Source: Mitsuokella jalaludinii DSM 13811 (GTDB lineage: Bacteria > Bacillota > Negativicutes > Selenomonadales > Selenomonadaceae). Taken from it: a stretch of 59,971 nucleotides of DNA. The DNA is taken from contig NZ_JNKR01000013.1 of the NCBI RefSeq assembly GCF_000702905.1, positions 1 through 59,971 on the forward strand, read 5' to 3'. A model generated the notes under the pieces. It saw only the letters and a list, made by a program, of their open reading frames with translations, was not told the DNA's origin and ran no database searches. How positions within the stretch are numbered: position 1 is the first letter of the stretch; every line of letters begins with the position of its first letter. Below, piece by piece: positions 1 through 7,883 of the stretch. Both the position numbers and the translations under genes were made by a program.

Positions 1-92
1 TTACGAATTTTGTGTGGTAACTTAATTGTACTAGCGGCAATAGACTATGTCTATTTTTTATGAAATTGAATTTGCGAAATATATTTTACCTT
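1..92. other. AT-rich flank ending at a composition break
   Basis: The first 92 bases are markedly AT-rich, while the sequence after about position 93 is GC-rich like the rest of the window. I see no complete gene, promoter or Shine-Dalgarno site here. The break falls inside the next reading frame, where its family-like sequence begins, so it looks like a recombination or deletion junction. Confidence 0.45.
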
Positions 93-703
93 ATCTCGCG
101 ACGGTCTCGGCGCTTGTCGGCAAGGGCACTGCTGGTGACGCACTGCGCTACCACCTGCAGACGGCGCGGCAGCACGGTGTCACGAGAGAGGAGATGGCCG
201 CATTGCTCACGCATCTGGCCTTCTACGCTGGCTGGCCGAATGCCTGGGCTGCCTTCCCCGTGGCCAAGGAAGTCTACGCCGATGCAACGGATGCAGAGGG
301 GCGCGGCGGCTTCTTCGGACTCGGCGAGCCCAATGATGCCTACGCCAAGTACTTCACGGGGCGGTCGTATTTGAACGTCTTGTCGAAGCCGGGCGAGCCG
401 CTTGTCATCTGCAACGTCACGTTCGAGCCGGGCTGCCGCAATTTCTGGCATATCCACCACGCGAAGCAGGGCGGCGGCCAGGTCCTCATCTGCGTCGACG
501 GCGAGGGCTGGTATCAGGAAGAAGGCAAGGCGCCGCAGAGCCTCACACCAGGCGACATCGTCGAGATTCCCGCAGGCGTCAAGCACTGGCACGGTGCCAA
601 GCAGCACAGCTGGTTCTCCCACCTCGCCTTTGAGATCCCGGGCACGGAGACGAGCAACGAGTGGTGCGAGCCCGTCACGGAAGCCGAGTATCCGCAGGAT
701 TGA
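47..703 (+). CDS. Carboxymuconolactone decarboxylase-like/cupin fusion, probably 5'-truncated
   Basis: The 218-residue frame has a CMD (AhpD-like) segment, residues about 17-75, with ALRYHLQTARQHGVT and THLAFYAGWPNAWAAF. A cupin domain follows, residues about 95-205, with metal-site histidines in FWHIHH and KHWHGA and the blocks EGWYQEEG and SLTPGD. Family members are usually about 250 residues and carry roughly 50 more N-terminal residues, including the acidic residue before the RSLVTVSAL-type helix. Here that part is replaced by about 15 unrelated residues encoded by AT-rich DNA, and there is no ribosome binding site before the ATG. Family knowledge suggests a small-molecule decarboxylase or peroxidase-like oxidoreductase. 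I infer a 5'-truncated and possibly non-functional gene, though the reading frame stays open to its normal end. Confidence 0.6.
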   Translation: MSIFYEIEFAKYILPYLATVSALVGKGTAGDALRYHLQTARQHGVTREEMAALLTHLAFYAGWPNAWAAFPVAKEVYADATDAEGRGGFFGLGEPNDAYAKYFTGRSYLNVLSKPGEPLVICNVTFEPGCRNFWHIHHAKQGGGQVLICVDGEGWYQEEGKAPQSLTPGDIVEIPAGVKHWHGAKQHSWFSHLAFEIPGTETSNEWCEPVTEAEYPQD

Positions 704-729
704 CGCCTTATGTTAGAAGGAGAAATACT

Positions 730-1899
730 ATGTTAGGAAATTTTACGTACTGCAATCCAGCAAAGCTTTATTTTGGCGATCAGTCGCTCGATTACTTGAA
801 CACGGAACTGCCGAAGTACGGCAAGAACGTCGTCCTGATCTACGGCGGCGGCTCGATCAAGAAGAACGGCATCTACGATGATGTCATCAAGATCCTCGAG
901 GCGCAGGGCAAGAATGTGGCAGAGATCGCGGGCGTCATGCCAAATCCGACGCTCGCGAAGCTCTATGAGGGCATCGAGATCGCGCGCAAGCATCAGGCGG
1001 ATCTGCTCCTGGCCGTCGGCGGCGGTTCGGTCTGTGACTATGCCAAGGCGGTGTCCGTCTCAGTCAATTGCGAGGAAGATCCGTGGGAGAAATACTTCGT
1101 GCGCTTTGAGGAGCCGTCCTGCGAGACGCTGCCGGTCGGCTGCGTGCTGACGATGGTCGGGACGGGCTCGGAGATGAATGCAGGTTGTGTCATCACCAAT
1201 CAGGAGACAAAGCAGAAAATAGGTCACGTCTTTGCAGACGAGAAGATCATCCCGCGCTTTGCCATCCTGAACCCGCGGTACACGATGACGTTGCCGCACC
1301 GCCAGATGGTAGCAGGCATCTACGATATCTTCAATCACATCTGCGAGCAGTATTTCTCCGGTGAGGATGATAACACGAGCGATTACATCAGCGAGGGCCT
1401 GATGCGCTCCGTCCTGCATGCCAGCCGCATTGCCAACAAAAACCCGCAGGACTACGAGGCACGCAGCAACCTGATGTGGACGGCGACCTGGGCGCTCAAC
1501 ACGCTGATTGCCAAGGGGAAAAGCACGGACTGGATGGTTCACATGCTCGGCCAGGCCGTCGGCGCCTATACGAATGCGACGCACGGCATGACGCTTGCAG
1601 CTGTCTCACTGCCGTACTACCGCTACATCCTGCCGTACGGCCTGCCGAAATTCAAGCGCTTCGCCATTGAAGTCTGGAAGGTCAACCCGGAAGGCAAGAC
1701 AGATGAGGAGATTGCCGAGGAAGGCCTCAAGGCCATGGAAGATTGGATGAAAGAACTCGGGCTTGCCATGAAGATCTCCGAGCTCGGCGCGACAAAAGAT
1801 ATGATCGATGGCATCGCCGATGCTACGCTCCTACTCGAGGGCGGCTACAAGGTGCTGAGTCGTAAGGAAATCGTTGAAATTTTGGAGGAAAGTCTCTGA
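730..1899 (+). CDS. Iron-containing NAD(P)H-dependent alcohol dehydrogenase
   Basis: This 389-residue protein belongs to the group III Fe-type alcohol dehydrogenases (BdhA/YqhD-like), which reduce aldehydes to alcohols with NAD(P)H. Visible are the nucleotide-binding GGGSIKKNG near residue 45, GGGSVCDYAKAVS near residue 97, GTGSEMN near residue 148, and the metal-ligand region with HRQMVAGIYDIFNH and, later, HMLGQAVGAYTNATHG. I start it at the ATG at 730 because AGAAGGAG lies just upstream; a longer frame from 661 adds 23 residues without similarity. It follows the truncated CMD/cupin gene and ends in its own terminator. A role in disposing of reactive aldehydes fits the neighbourhood but is inferred. 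Confidence 0.88.
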   Translation: MLGNFTYCNPAKLYFGDQSLDYLNTELPKYGKNVVLIYGGGSIKKNGIYDDVIKILEAQGKNVAEIAGVMPNPTLAKLYEGIEIARKHQADLLLAVGGGSVCDYAKAVSVSVNCEEDPWEKYFVRFEEPSCETLPVGCVLTMVGTGSEMNAGCVITNQETKQKIGHVFADEKIIPRFAILNPRYTMTLPHRQMVAGIYDIFNHICEQYFSGEDDNTSDYISEGLMRSVLHASRIANKNPQDYEARSNLMWTATWALNTLIAKGKSTDWMVHMLGQAVGAYTNATHGMTLAAVSLPYYRYILPYGLPKFKRFAIEVWKVNPEGKTDEEIAEEGLKAMEDWMKELGLAMKISELGATKDMIDGIADATLLLEGGYKVLSRKEIVEILEESL

Positions 1900-1901
1900 T
1901 G

Positions 1902-1931
1902 AAAAAAGGCTCTCGCGGAGAGGGCCTTTTT
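1902..1931 (+). terminator. Rho-independent terminator after the alcohol dehydrogenase
   Basis: GGCTCTC (1908-1914) pairs with GAGGGCC-side bases 1920-1926 (one G-U pair) around the loop GCGGA, extended by an A run pairing with the T run at 1927-1931. It begins just after the stop codon at 1899. Confidence 0.85.
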
Positions 1932-2047
1932 GATTTTATAGGGTGGCGACGGAAGAGACGTTCCGTTCACCCCCTCGTCTATTTCATTTCTTTTATATAT
2001 AATAGAGGAGGTGTACCAATCATAGAAGATGATGGAGGAGTGGGAAA

Positions 2048-2938
2048 ATGGAGATACGCGTACTGCAGTACTTTATGGCGGTAGCCAGGCATGAGAACAT
2101 CACCAAGGCGGCGGAGGAACTTCACCTGACGCAGCCGACGCTTTCGCGGCAGCTGTCGGATCTCGAGGACGAACTGGGCGTGCAGCTGCTCGTGCGCGGG
2201 AAGCGCAAGACGCAGCTGACGGAAGCCGGACTGATATTCAAGGCGAGAGCGCAGGAGATTCTCAGCCTGACAGAAAAGACGAAGGAGCAGTTTGCCAAGA
2301 TGGATGAGCTCGTGGCGGGAGACATCTACATTGGTGCCGGCGAGACGCAGGCGATGGCCTGTGTCGCGAAAGTCCTGGCGCCGCTGCGCCGCTCCTATCC
2401 GCACATCCAGTTCCATCTGGTCAGCGGCGATGAAGACCGGATCTACGATTCTCTGCAGAAGGGATTGCTCGACTTCGGGATTGTCTGCCGGCCGGATGCA
2501 CCGCGGGCGTATGTGTTTCGCCGCATCCCGCACGACGATGCCTGGGGGCTCATGATGCGGGCAGACAACCCTCTGGCGGTCAAAGAGGCCGTACAGCGCG
2601 CCAATCTCTTGCAGGAGCCGCTCATTGTATCGGAGCAGGCGATGAAGCATCACGAGCTGGATCATTATTTCGGCAGCGCAGCGGAGAAAATCGAGGTGGC
2701 CGGCACCTACAACTTGCTCTACAATACAATCTTCTTCATCGAGGCGGGCATGGGCAGTGCGCTTTGCTTCAAGGGCATGGCGGATGCCGTAGGTTCGTCA
2801 CGCGGGCTCGTCTTCCGTCCCTTGGACCCCGTGATTCGCTCGGCGAATTATGTGGTCTGGCGCAGAGACCAGGTCTTCTCCCGCGCCGGTCGTCTCGTCG
2901 TGGCGGCCCTGGACGAGGCGTTCTCTCATCATGCCTAA
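2048..2938 (+). CDS. LysR-family transcriptional regulator
   Basis: The 296-residue protein has the LysR winged helix-turn-helix at its N-terminus (EIRVLQYFMAVARHENITKA, then LTQPTLSRQLSDLEDELG). A periplasmic-binding-protein-like effector domain follows from about residue 90 (GDIYIGAGETQAM). GATGGAGGAG lies upstream of the ATG at a suitable distance. It sits between the alcohol dehydrogenase terminator and the promoter of the alpha/beta hydrolase, so it could control the latter; that is inference. The effector is unknown. A second, related LysR gene lies at 5974-6888 on the other strand. Confidence 0.9.
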   Translation: MEIRVLQYFMAVARHENITKAAEELHLTQPTLSRQLSDLEDELGVQLLVRGKRKTQLTEAGLIFKARAQEILSLTEKTKEQFAKMDELVAGDIYIGAGETQAMACVAKVLAPLRRSYPHIQFHLVSGDEDRIYDSLQKGLLDFGIVCRPDAPRAYVFRRIPHDDAWGLMMRADNPLAVKEAVQRANLLQEPLIVSEQAMKHHELDHYFGSAAEKIEVAGTYNLLYNTIFFIEAGMGSALCFKGMADAVGSSRGLVFRPLDPVIRSANYVVWRRDQVFSRAGRLVVAALDEAFSHHA

Positions 2939-2968
2939 AATGTATCATAGGTTATTAAAACCAAGTAT

Positions 2969-2997
2969 TTGTAATCATATACCCCTTCTCTTATAAT
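2969..2997 (+). promoter_or_regulatory. Sigma-A-type promoter for the hydrolase gene
   Basis: TTGTAA (2969-2974) and a perfect TATAAT (2992-2997) are separated by 17 bp. This lies 75 bp before the ATG at 3073, leaving a leader of roughly 70 nt that ends in AAGGAAGGGG. Confidence 0.75.
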
Positions 2998-3072
2998 GAA
3001 TGCATCAAGTAAAACAACCGGGCATGCAGCGGTGAGCTGCAACGATGCAACAATAAGGAAGGGGTTTTTTCC

Positions 3073-4245
3073 ATGAAGACATTCAAGAGCAAGAAAAGAG
3101 CCGCTTGGCTGATGGCCGCTGTGATGATGGGGACGTTCACTTTTGGAGGGATGACGATGCATACGACTTATGCAGCCGTGCCGACGAAAACGCTTGTGCA
3201 CGATTCACAGATGAAGCATGCGACGATCAAGGATCTGGACAACGACACGCGCGTCTTCGCCGTGGACAAGACGATTGAGGCCAAGAAGGTCACGTTCCAG
3301 AACCGTTACGGCTTCGATGTGGCGGGCCACCTCTACCTGCCGAAGGATTTCGATGACAAGAAGCAGTACAAGGCTGTCGTCGTGACGGGCCCGTTCGGCG
3401 CAGTCAAGGAGCAGTCCTCAGGCCTCTACGCACAGGAGATGGCCAAGAATGGCTTTGTTGCCGTCGCCTTCGATCCGTCGACCACGGGGGAGAGCAGCGG
3501 CAAGCGCCGCAATATGGGCTCGCCGGAGATCTTCACGGAAGATTACAGCGCGGCGGTCGATTTCGTCAGCAACCTCAAGTTCGTCAACCCGCAGCAGATC
3601 GGTGCCATTGGCATCTGTGGTCTCTCGGGCATGGCCATCACGGCAGCGACGAATGATACGCGCATCAAGGCGGTCGCGACCTCGGCTATGTACGACATGT
3701 CGGACAGCATCCGCAACCACTATCAAGGGGATTACTATACGCCGGAGCAGCGCGAGATTGTCAAGCACCACCTGGCCGAGATGCGCGATGAGGAGGCAAA
3801 GACAGGCAAGTCCATTCCCGGCTCGCATGAGCTCGCCGTCGATAAGGATGGCAAGGTGATCTCGACGAAGACGATGTTCCCCGACAAGCTGCCGGCGGAT
3901 GCACCGGATGTCGTGAAGGGCTTCTACGATTATTACGTCGGCCGCGCTTACCATCCGCGCGCCATCAACTCCAACACGCTGGCCTGGGATTCGACGACGC
4001 CATACGGCTTCTTCAACTTCTCGCTGATGGATCACATCAAGGAACTCAGCCCGCGCCCGCTGCTGCTCATCACAGGGGACAAGGCGCATTCTAAGTACTT
4101 CTCGGATGCGGTCTATGAAGCGGCAGATGGTCCGAAGGAGGAGATTGTCGTTCCGGGTGCTACGCATACGGATCTCTACGACCAGATGGACAAGATCCCC
4201 TTCGACCGCCTCGTCGCGTTTTTCAACAAGTACCTCGGTGAATGA
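3073..4245 (+). CDS. Exported alpha/beta hydrolase (dienelactone hydrolase/YcjY-like)
   Basis: The 390-residue protein starts with a basic stretch and a hydrophobic signal segment ending near TTYAA (residues about 1-35), so it is probably secreted or membrane-anchored. The hydrolase core includes GHLYLPKDF, VVVTGPFGAVKEQSS, and the nucleophile-elbow region GICGLSGM. In that region Cys182 or Ser185 could be the nucleophile; YcjY-like relatives have GICGSGG there. The acid and histidine are likely in ITGDKAHS and GATHTDLYD. The substrate is unknown. It has its own promoter and is followed 35 bp later by a lipoprotein gene, so the two are probably cotranscribed. Placement between LysR genes and an efflux pump suggests a xenobiotic or stress role. 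Confidence 0.82.
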   Translation: MKTFKSKKRAAWLMAAVMMGTFTFGGMTMHTTYAAVPTKTLVHDSQMKHATIKDLDNDTRVFAVDKTIEAKKVTFQNRYGFDVAGHLYLPKDFDDKKQYKAVVVTGPFGAVKEQSSGLYAQEMAKNGFVAVAFDPSTTGESSGKRRNMGSPEIFTEDYSAAVDFVSNLKFVNPQQIGAIGICGLSGMAITAATNDTRIKAVATSAMYDMSDSIRNHYQGDYYTPEQREIVKHHLAEMRDEEAKTGKSIPGSHELAVDKDGKVISTKTMFPDKLPADAPDVVKGFYDYYVGRAYHPRAINSNTLAWDSTTPYGFFNFSLMDHIKELSPRPLLLITGDKAHSKYFSDAVYEAADGPKEEIVVPGATHTDLYDQMDKIPFDRLVAFFNKYLGE

Positions 4246-4280
4246 TTGCTGGAAAGACGTACCCGGGAGGAAGATGTTTG

Positions 4281-4742
4281 ATGAGCAGATTGTTCTTTTT
4301 CTGTTGTGCTCTGATTGCACTTCTCGTGCTGGGATGTGGCGGCCCCGGAGTGGCAGCCACATCCTTGTCCGGGAAGGAGGCAGAGATGCACGAGACAGGA
4401 GCAGCATCCCTACTAGTGGGCAGCAAAGCGTATGCTCTGAAGTGGGCTGACACGGAGGCTGCTGCCGAGCTGCGGCAGCAGTTGCCGCTGGCCAAGACGT
4501 TTACAGAACTCCATGGCAACGAGAAATACTACAAACTGCCGCAGCACCTGACAGCGGCGGACGAAGATGTCCGCGAGATCCATAAGGGAGATGTCATGCT
4601 GTTTGACGGCCAGTATGTCGTGGTGTTCTATCAGGATTTTCAGACGACCTACCGCTACACGCGTCTGGGTCACGTCGAAGCAGCCAATGATCTGGACGCT
4701 GCTCTGGGAGCAGGTGATGTATTCCTGACCTTGCAACCATGA
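4281..4742 (+). CDS. Lipoprotein with cyclophilin-like fold
   Basis: A short hydrophobic leader (MSRLFFFCCALIALLVLGC) ends in a near-lipobox VLGC with Cys19, so this is a predicted lipoprotein of 153 residues. The rest matches the cyclophilin-like family often annotated as a cyclophil_like2 domain: a strand with SKAYALKW, LPLAKTFTELHGNEKYYKLP, then IHKGDVMLFDG, VVFYQDFQTTYRYTRLGHV and GAGDVFLTL. I start at the ATG at 4281, preceded by GGGAGG; an upstream ATG at 4242 lacks a good site and would bury the leader. Members of this family usually sit beside reductases and MFS pumps, as here. Its biochemical role is not established. Confidence 0.75.
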   Translation: MSRLFFFCCALIALLVLGCGGPGVAATSLSGKEAEMHETGAASLLVGSKAYALKWADTEAAAELRQQLPLAKTFTELHGNEKYYKLPQHLTAADEDVREIHKGDVMLFDGQYVVVFYQDFQTTYRYTRLGHVEAANDLDAALGAGDVFLTLQP

Positions 4743-4782
4743 GATGGGGAGAGCGGTCTGGAGGCGGAAAGGATGAGATGAT

Positions 4783-5964
4783 ATGAAACGACAGCAGCTA
4801 TTGCTCTTGATCTTGGCATTTGGTGTGTTCAGCATCCTCAATACGGAGATGGGCATCATCGGTATCCTGCCGATGGCGGCGGAGATGTACCAGGTGGATA
4901 TCGTACAGGCGGGGATGCTCGTCAGTCTGTTCGCGCTTGGCGTGGCCATCGCAGGGCCGACGATGCCGTTGCTGTTCTCGCGCTTCAATCGCAAGCACGT
5001 GATGCTGCTTGTGCTGGGCGTGTTCACGATCTGCAATGCACTGGCCGTCGTTGCGAGCGACTTCCAGCTCCTTTTAGTGCTGCGCGTCGTGCCGGCCTTT
5101 TTCCACCCGGTCTACTGTGCACTCGCCTTCAGCGTGGCCGCTGCCTCGGTGGCTCCAGAGGATGCGCCGCGGGCTGTGGCGCGCATCAACATGGGCGTCG
5201 CGGCCGGCATGGTCGTCGGCGTGCCCATCAGCAATGTCCTGGCAGCGACGTTTGACTTTTCGATGGCGATGGTCTTCTTTGCAGGCGTGACGGGGCTCAT
5301 GTTTCTGCTGACACTGGCCTTTGTGCCGGACTTGCCGGTGACGCAGCCAATGCGCTACGGCGCGCAGCTTTCCGTTCTGAAGCGCCCGCCGGTCTGGCTG
5401 GCCATCGTGGCGGTCATCTGCCTCAACGGTTCCATCTTCGGTGTCTACAACTACCTCGCTGATTATTTGCAGAAGGTTGCGGCACTGCCGGGAGAGCTCA
5501 TCGCAGCGCTGCTCCTCGTCTATGGCCTCTTGAACATCTGCGGAAGCTATCTGGGGGGCAATTTCCTCGCCAGGTGTCCCAGCACGACCGTACGCCTTTT
5601 CCCGCTGTGTACCATCGCGCTCTACTGCCTGCTCTTTGTGGGCGGTGGGAAGTTGCTGCCTCTTCTTGCGGCACTGATTGTGGCCTGGGGTATCCTCGGT
5701 GGCATCAATGCGAACATCAATCAGTACCTGCTGGCCTGCGTGGCATCGGATGCGCCGGATTTCAGCAACGGCCTGTTCCTGACAGCGGCCAATCTCGGCT
5801 GCATGGCGGGAACCATAATCAGCGGCTTTTTCATCCGCAGCCTCGGCCTGCCCTTCGTCGTCTGCGGTGGCCTGCTGCTGGCGGCCGCTGCCCTGCTACT
5901 CACAAAGTTCGTACACTGCCGGGCAGATGAGCAACAGGCGACGGATTGTCCTATCGGCTCGTAA
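4783..5964 (+). CDS. MFS transporter, AraJ/YdhP-like efflux family
   Basis: The 393-residue protein has about twelve hydrophobic segments. It shows the N-terminal signature of the DHA1/AraJ group (FSILNTEMGIIGILPMAA) and the GxxxGP-type fourth-helix region (FALGVAIAGPTMPLLFSRF). A typical loop follows transmembrane segment 2 (RFNRKHVMLL). Family members export drugs, sugars or arabinose-like compounds; the substrate cannot be read from the sequence. It lies 40 bp after the lipoprotein gene in the same direction, with GGAAAGGATGAG upstream, and converges with the second LysR gene only 9 bp away without a visible terminator. Confidence 0.87.
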   Translation: MKRQQLLLLILAFGVFSILNTEMGIIGILPMAAEMYQVDIVQAGMLVSLFALGVAIAGPTMPLLFSRFNRKHVMLLVLGVFTICNALAVVASDFQLLLVLRVVPAFFHPVYCALAFSVAAASVAPEDAPRAVARINMGVAAGMVVGVPISNVLAATFDFSMAMVFFAGVTGLMFLLTLAFVPDLPVTQPMRYGAQLSVLKRPPVWLAIVAVICLNGSIFGVYNYLADYLQKVAALPGELIAALLLVYGLLNICGSYLGGNFLARCPSTTVRLFPLCTIALYCLLFVGGGKLLPLLAALIVAWGILGGINANINQYLLACVASDAPDFSNGLFLTAANLGCMAGTIISGFFIRSLGLPFVVCGGLLLAAAALLLTKFVHCRADEQQATDCPIGS

Positions 5965-5973
5965 CAAGTGGTT

Positions 5974-6888
5974 TTATGGCAGATTGCTGTTCGTTTTTGA
6001 CGCTTCGGCGATGTGCTTCCGGAGCTCTTCAAGGAAGACACTGCTGGATTTTGAGAGCAGGCGGTATTTCTTCCAGACGATGACGGCGCTGAGCGTGAGG
6101 GCGGGCTCGCGTGGGATGAACTTTAAGTGGCCGGTGTCGAGCTGCAGCAGTTCGTCGATGCCAATCGCATTCACGATGCCCGTGCGGATGAAGTGGGAAG
6201 CGTTGCTGATGAGGTCGAACTTGCCGACGATGTTCATCGTTTCAGCGGATACCTTGCCGCCCGACCATTGACGGTAGTCATAGCGGTTGAGCGACTGGCG
6301 TGAGGAGACGAGCAGCGGCATTGCGTTCAGGTCATCGGGCGTGATGCCGCTATTCTGCGCCCATTTGCTGTCATCGCGCGTCACGATGCCGACGCGCATC
6401 GTTTCGGGCAGCCGGATGAAGTGATACTGCTCGACGTTGAATGGTTCGATCATCAGCGCAAAGTCGATAAGGCCGTGGGCGAGTTTTTCCTCGACGGTGT
6501 CAGCATTGCCGGTGAAGAGCTCGACCGTCAGGCGCGGGTAGCGGCTATGCAGCTCGGCAAAGAGATCGGCGAGGATGTGCATGGCATGCGTCTCGCCTGC
6601 GCCGATGCGGATACAGCCCGCAAGGTCAATCGTGTCATTCTTCATCTCGTCTTCTGTCTGGTTGACGAGCGCGAGGATTTCCTCGGCCCGCTGGCGCAGG
6701 TGTATGCCGTCCTCTGTCAGCACGGTGCTGCGGCTCGTGCGCGTGAAGAGCTTCTTGCCGAGCTCGTCTTCGAGGTCGGCAATCTGGCGCGAGAGTGTCG
6801 GCTGCGTCACATGCAGCACATTGGCGGCCTCGGTCATATTCTGTTCCCTGGCCACGGCCAGGAAGTACGATAAGGTGCGCAGTTCCAT
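5974..6888 (-). CDS. LysR-family transcriptional regulator
   Basis: The 304-residue protein has the LysR helix-turn-helix (ELRTLSYFLAVAREQNMTEA, VTQPTLSRQIADLEDELGKK) and an effector domain starting near GCIRIGAGETHAM. Start choice: AAGGGG lies 8 nt before the ATG at 6888, and a TTG one codon upstream is less likely. It is divergent from the flavin reductase gene at 7081, and a 13-bp perfect palindrome lies between them, the usual layout for a LysR gene and its target. It resembles the regulator at 2048 closely in the DNA-binding part, so the two may recognise related sites. Confidence 0.9.
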   Translation of the reverse strand: MELRTLSYFLAVAREQNMTEAANVLHVTQPTLSRQIADLEDELGKKLFTRTSRSTVLTEDGIHLRQRAEEILALVNQTEDEMKNDTIDLAGCIRIGAGETHAMHILADLFAELHSRYPRLTVELFTGNADTVEEKLAHGLIDFALMIEPFNVEQYHFIRLPETMRVGIVTRDDSKWAQNSGITPDDLNAMPLLVSSRQSLNRYDYRQWSGGKVSAETMNIVGKFDLISNASHFIRTGIVNAIGIDELLQLDTGHLKFIPREPALTLSAVIVWKKYRLLSKSSSVFLEELRKHIAEASKTNSNLP

Positions 6889-6917
6889 CAAAGATTCCCC
6901 TTTCGTCCGTATGCGAT

Positions 6918-6957
6918 AAAAGTACCTGCTTCTATTTTAGGGAGCAGGTACTTTTTT
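6918..6957. promoter_or_regulatory. 13-bp inverted repeat in the divergent LysR/flavin reductase promoter region
   Basis: AAAAGTACCTGCT and AGCAGGTACTTTT form a perfect inverted repeat separated by about 11 bases, followed on the plus strand by a T run. It has the shape of a terminator, but it lies upstream of both genes. The T run merges with a consensus TTGACA at 6956-6961, so an operator or attenuator is plausible. The half-site AGCAGGTA recurs at about 7024-7031. Confidence 0.6.
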
Positions 6958-6985
6958 GACAAGCATTTAATAATAAAAATGTATG
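6956..6985 (+). promoter_or_regulatory. Candidate promoter for the flavin reductase operon
   Basis: A perfect TTGACA (6956-6961) is followed 18 bp later by a weak TGTATG (6980-6985). The -35 element abuts the arm of the inverted repeat, so occupation of that repeat could block it. The weak -10 would suit an activator-dependent promoter. Confidence 0.4.
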
Positions 6986-7080
6986 ACGCAAGCTGAAATA
7001 TAAGCATTTCACATTTCAATGTAGAGCAGGTAAGATAAGAGTAGCAAGAGACGAAGATAAGAACTGGGAGGACAATAGAA

Positions 7081-7632
7081 ATGAAGAAAAATATTGGTAA
7101 AGCCTTGGCACTGTATCCGGCACCGCTTATCGTTGTCGGCAGCCTGGTCGACGGCAAGCCGAATTGGACGCTCGTCGCGCATGCAGGCATCATGGCTCAC
7201 AGCCATCTGATGCTCTCGATGGTCGAGAGCCATTATACGAATCGAGGAATCCTGGCGACGAAGAACGTATCGGTCAATGTCGTGGATGAGAGCTGGCTCA
7301 AAGAAGCGGACTATATGGGCGTAGTTTCCGGGAACAAGACCGATAAGTCTGGGACGTTTGCCTATACGCTCGGAGAGCAGGGGACACCGCTCATCGACAA
7401 GGCCAAAGTCTCGATTGAGTGTTCTGTCATCGATGACTACAAGCTGGATGGATTCGATAATTTCATCTGCCGCATTGAGAATACGTATGCAAGTGAGACG
7501 ATCCTCAACAAAGCAGGCAAGATCGATTACCACGTGTTCAAGCCTGTCCTGTTCGAATTCCCGACGTATGAGTACTTCGTCACGGGAGAAAAGGTCGGTG
7601 ACTGCGCGCGCATGAATCGCAACGCTCAGTGA
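7081..7632 (+). CDS. Flavin reductase family protein (FMN-binding split barrel)
   Basis: The 183-residue protein matches the flavin reductase/FMN-binding split-barrel family: ALYPAPLIVVGSLVDGKPNW at the start, then a VAHAG segment and SHLMLSMVESHYTNRGI. Its mid-section contains VVSGNKTDKSG, and the end has NFICRIENTYASETIL. Such proteins bind FMN and either supply reduced flavin or act as small reductases. GGGAGG precedes the ATG at 7081. It is the first gene of a collinear run reaching 11198 and is divergent from a LysR regulator that may control it. Confidence 0.85.
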   Translation: MKKNIGKALALYPAPLIVVGSLVDGKPNWTLVAHAGIMAHSHLMLSMVESHYTNRGILATKNVSVNVVDESWLKEADYMGVVSGNKTDKSGTFAYTLGEQGTPLIDKAKVSIECSVIDDYKLDGFDNFICRIENTYASETILNKAGKIDYHVFKPVLFEFPTYEYFVTGEKVGDCARMNRNAQ

Positions 7633-7649
7633 CGGTATGAGGGAAGCAT

Positions 7650-7883
7650 ATGGATTTGAAATCAATGAACCGCGGATATCAACAGGGAATATGTGAGGCC
7701 GATGCCTGCCGGTGCGAGCTTTCATCGTTGCCGGACGATGCCGCGCGCATCTGTTTTCTCAAGCGTCATCGACGCAAGCTCATGGCAGCCTTGCATGAGG
7801 CGGAGGAAAAGCTCTCCTGCATCGACTACATGATCTATGAACTGGAGAGGAAGCAGAAAGGGGGCGGCTCTGATGAATCGTAG
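7650..7883 (+). CDS. Small protein of unknown function with MerR-like C-terminal coiled coil
   Basis: I do not recognise this 77-residue protein with confidence. Its second half (FLKRHRRKLMAALHEAEEKL, then IDYMIYELERKQ) resembles the dimerising coiled coil at the C-terminus of MerR regulators, but no helix-turn-helix precedes it. Three cysteines lie in the first half and at the coil. GAGGGAAGC precedes the ATG, and its end overlaps the next gene by 11 bp, so it is probably translated and coupled to the flavodoxin gene. It may be a remnant of a MerR-type regulator or a genuine small partner protein. Confidence 0.55.
   Translation: MDLKSMNRGYQQGICEADACRCELSSLPDDAARICFLKRHRRKLMAALHEAEEKLSCIDYMIYELERKQKGGGSDES

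Noticed and set aside
661-729. Upstream in-frame extension of the alcohol dehydrogenase
   Set aside because: It overlaps the end of the CMD/cupin gene, adds 23 residues unlike the family, and the ATG at 730 has a good AGAAGGAG site.
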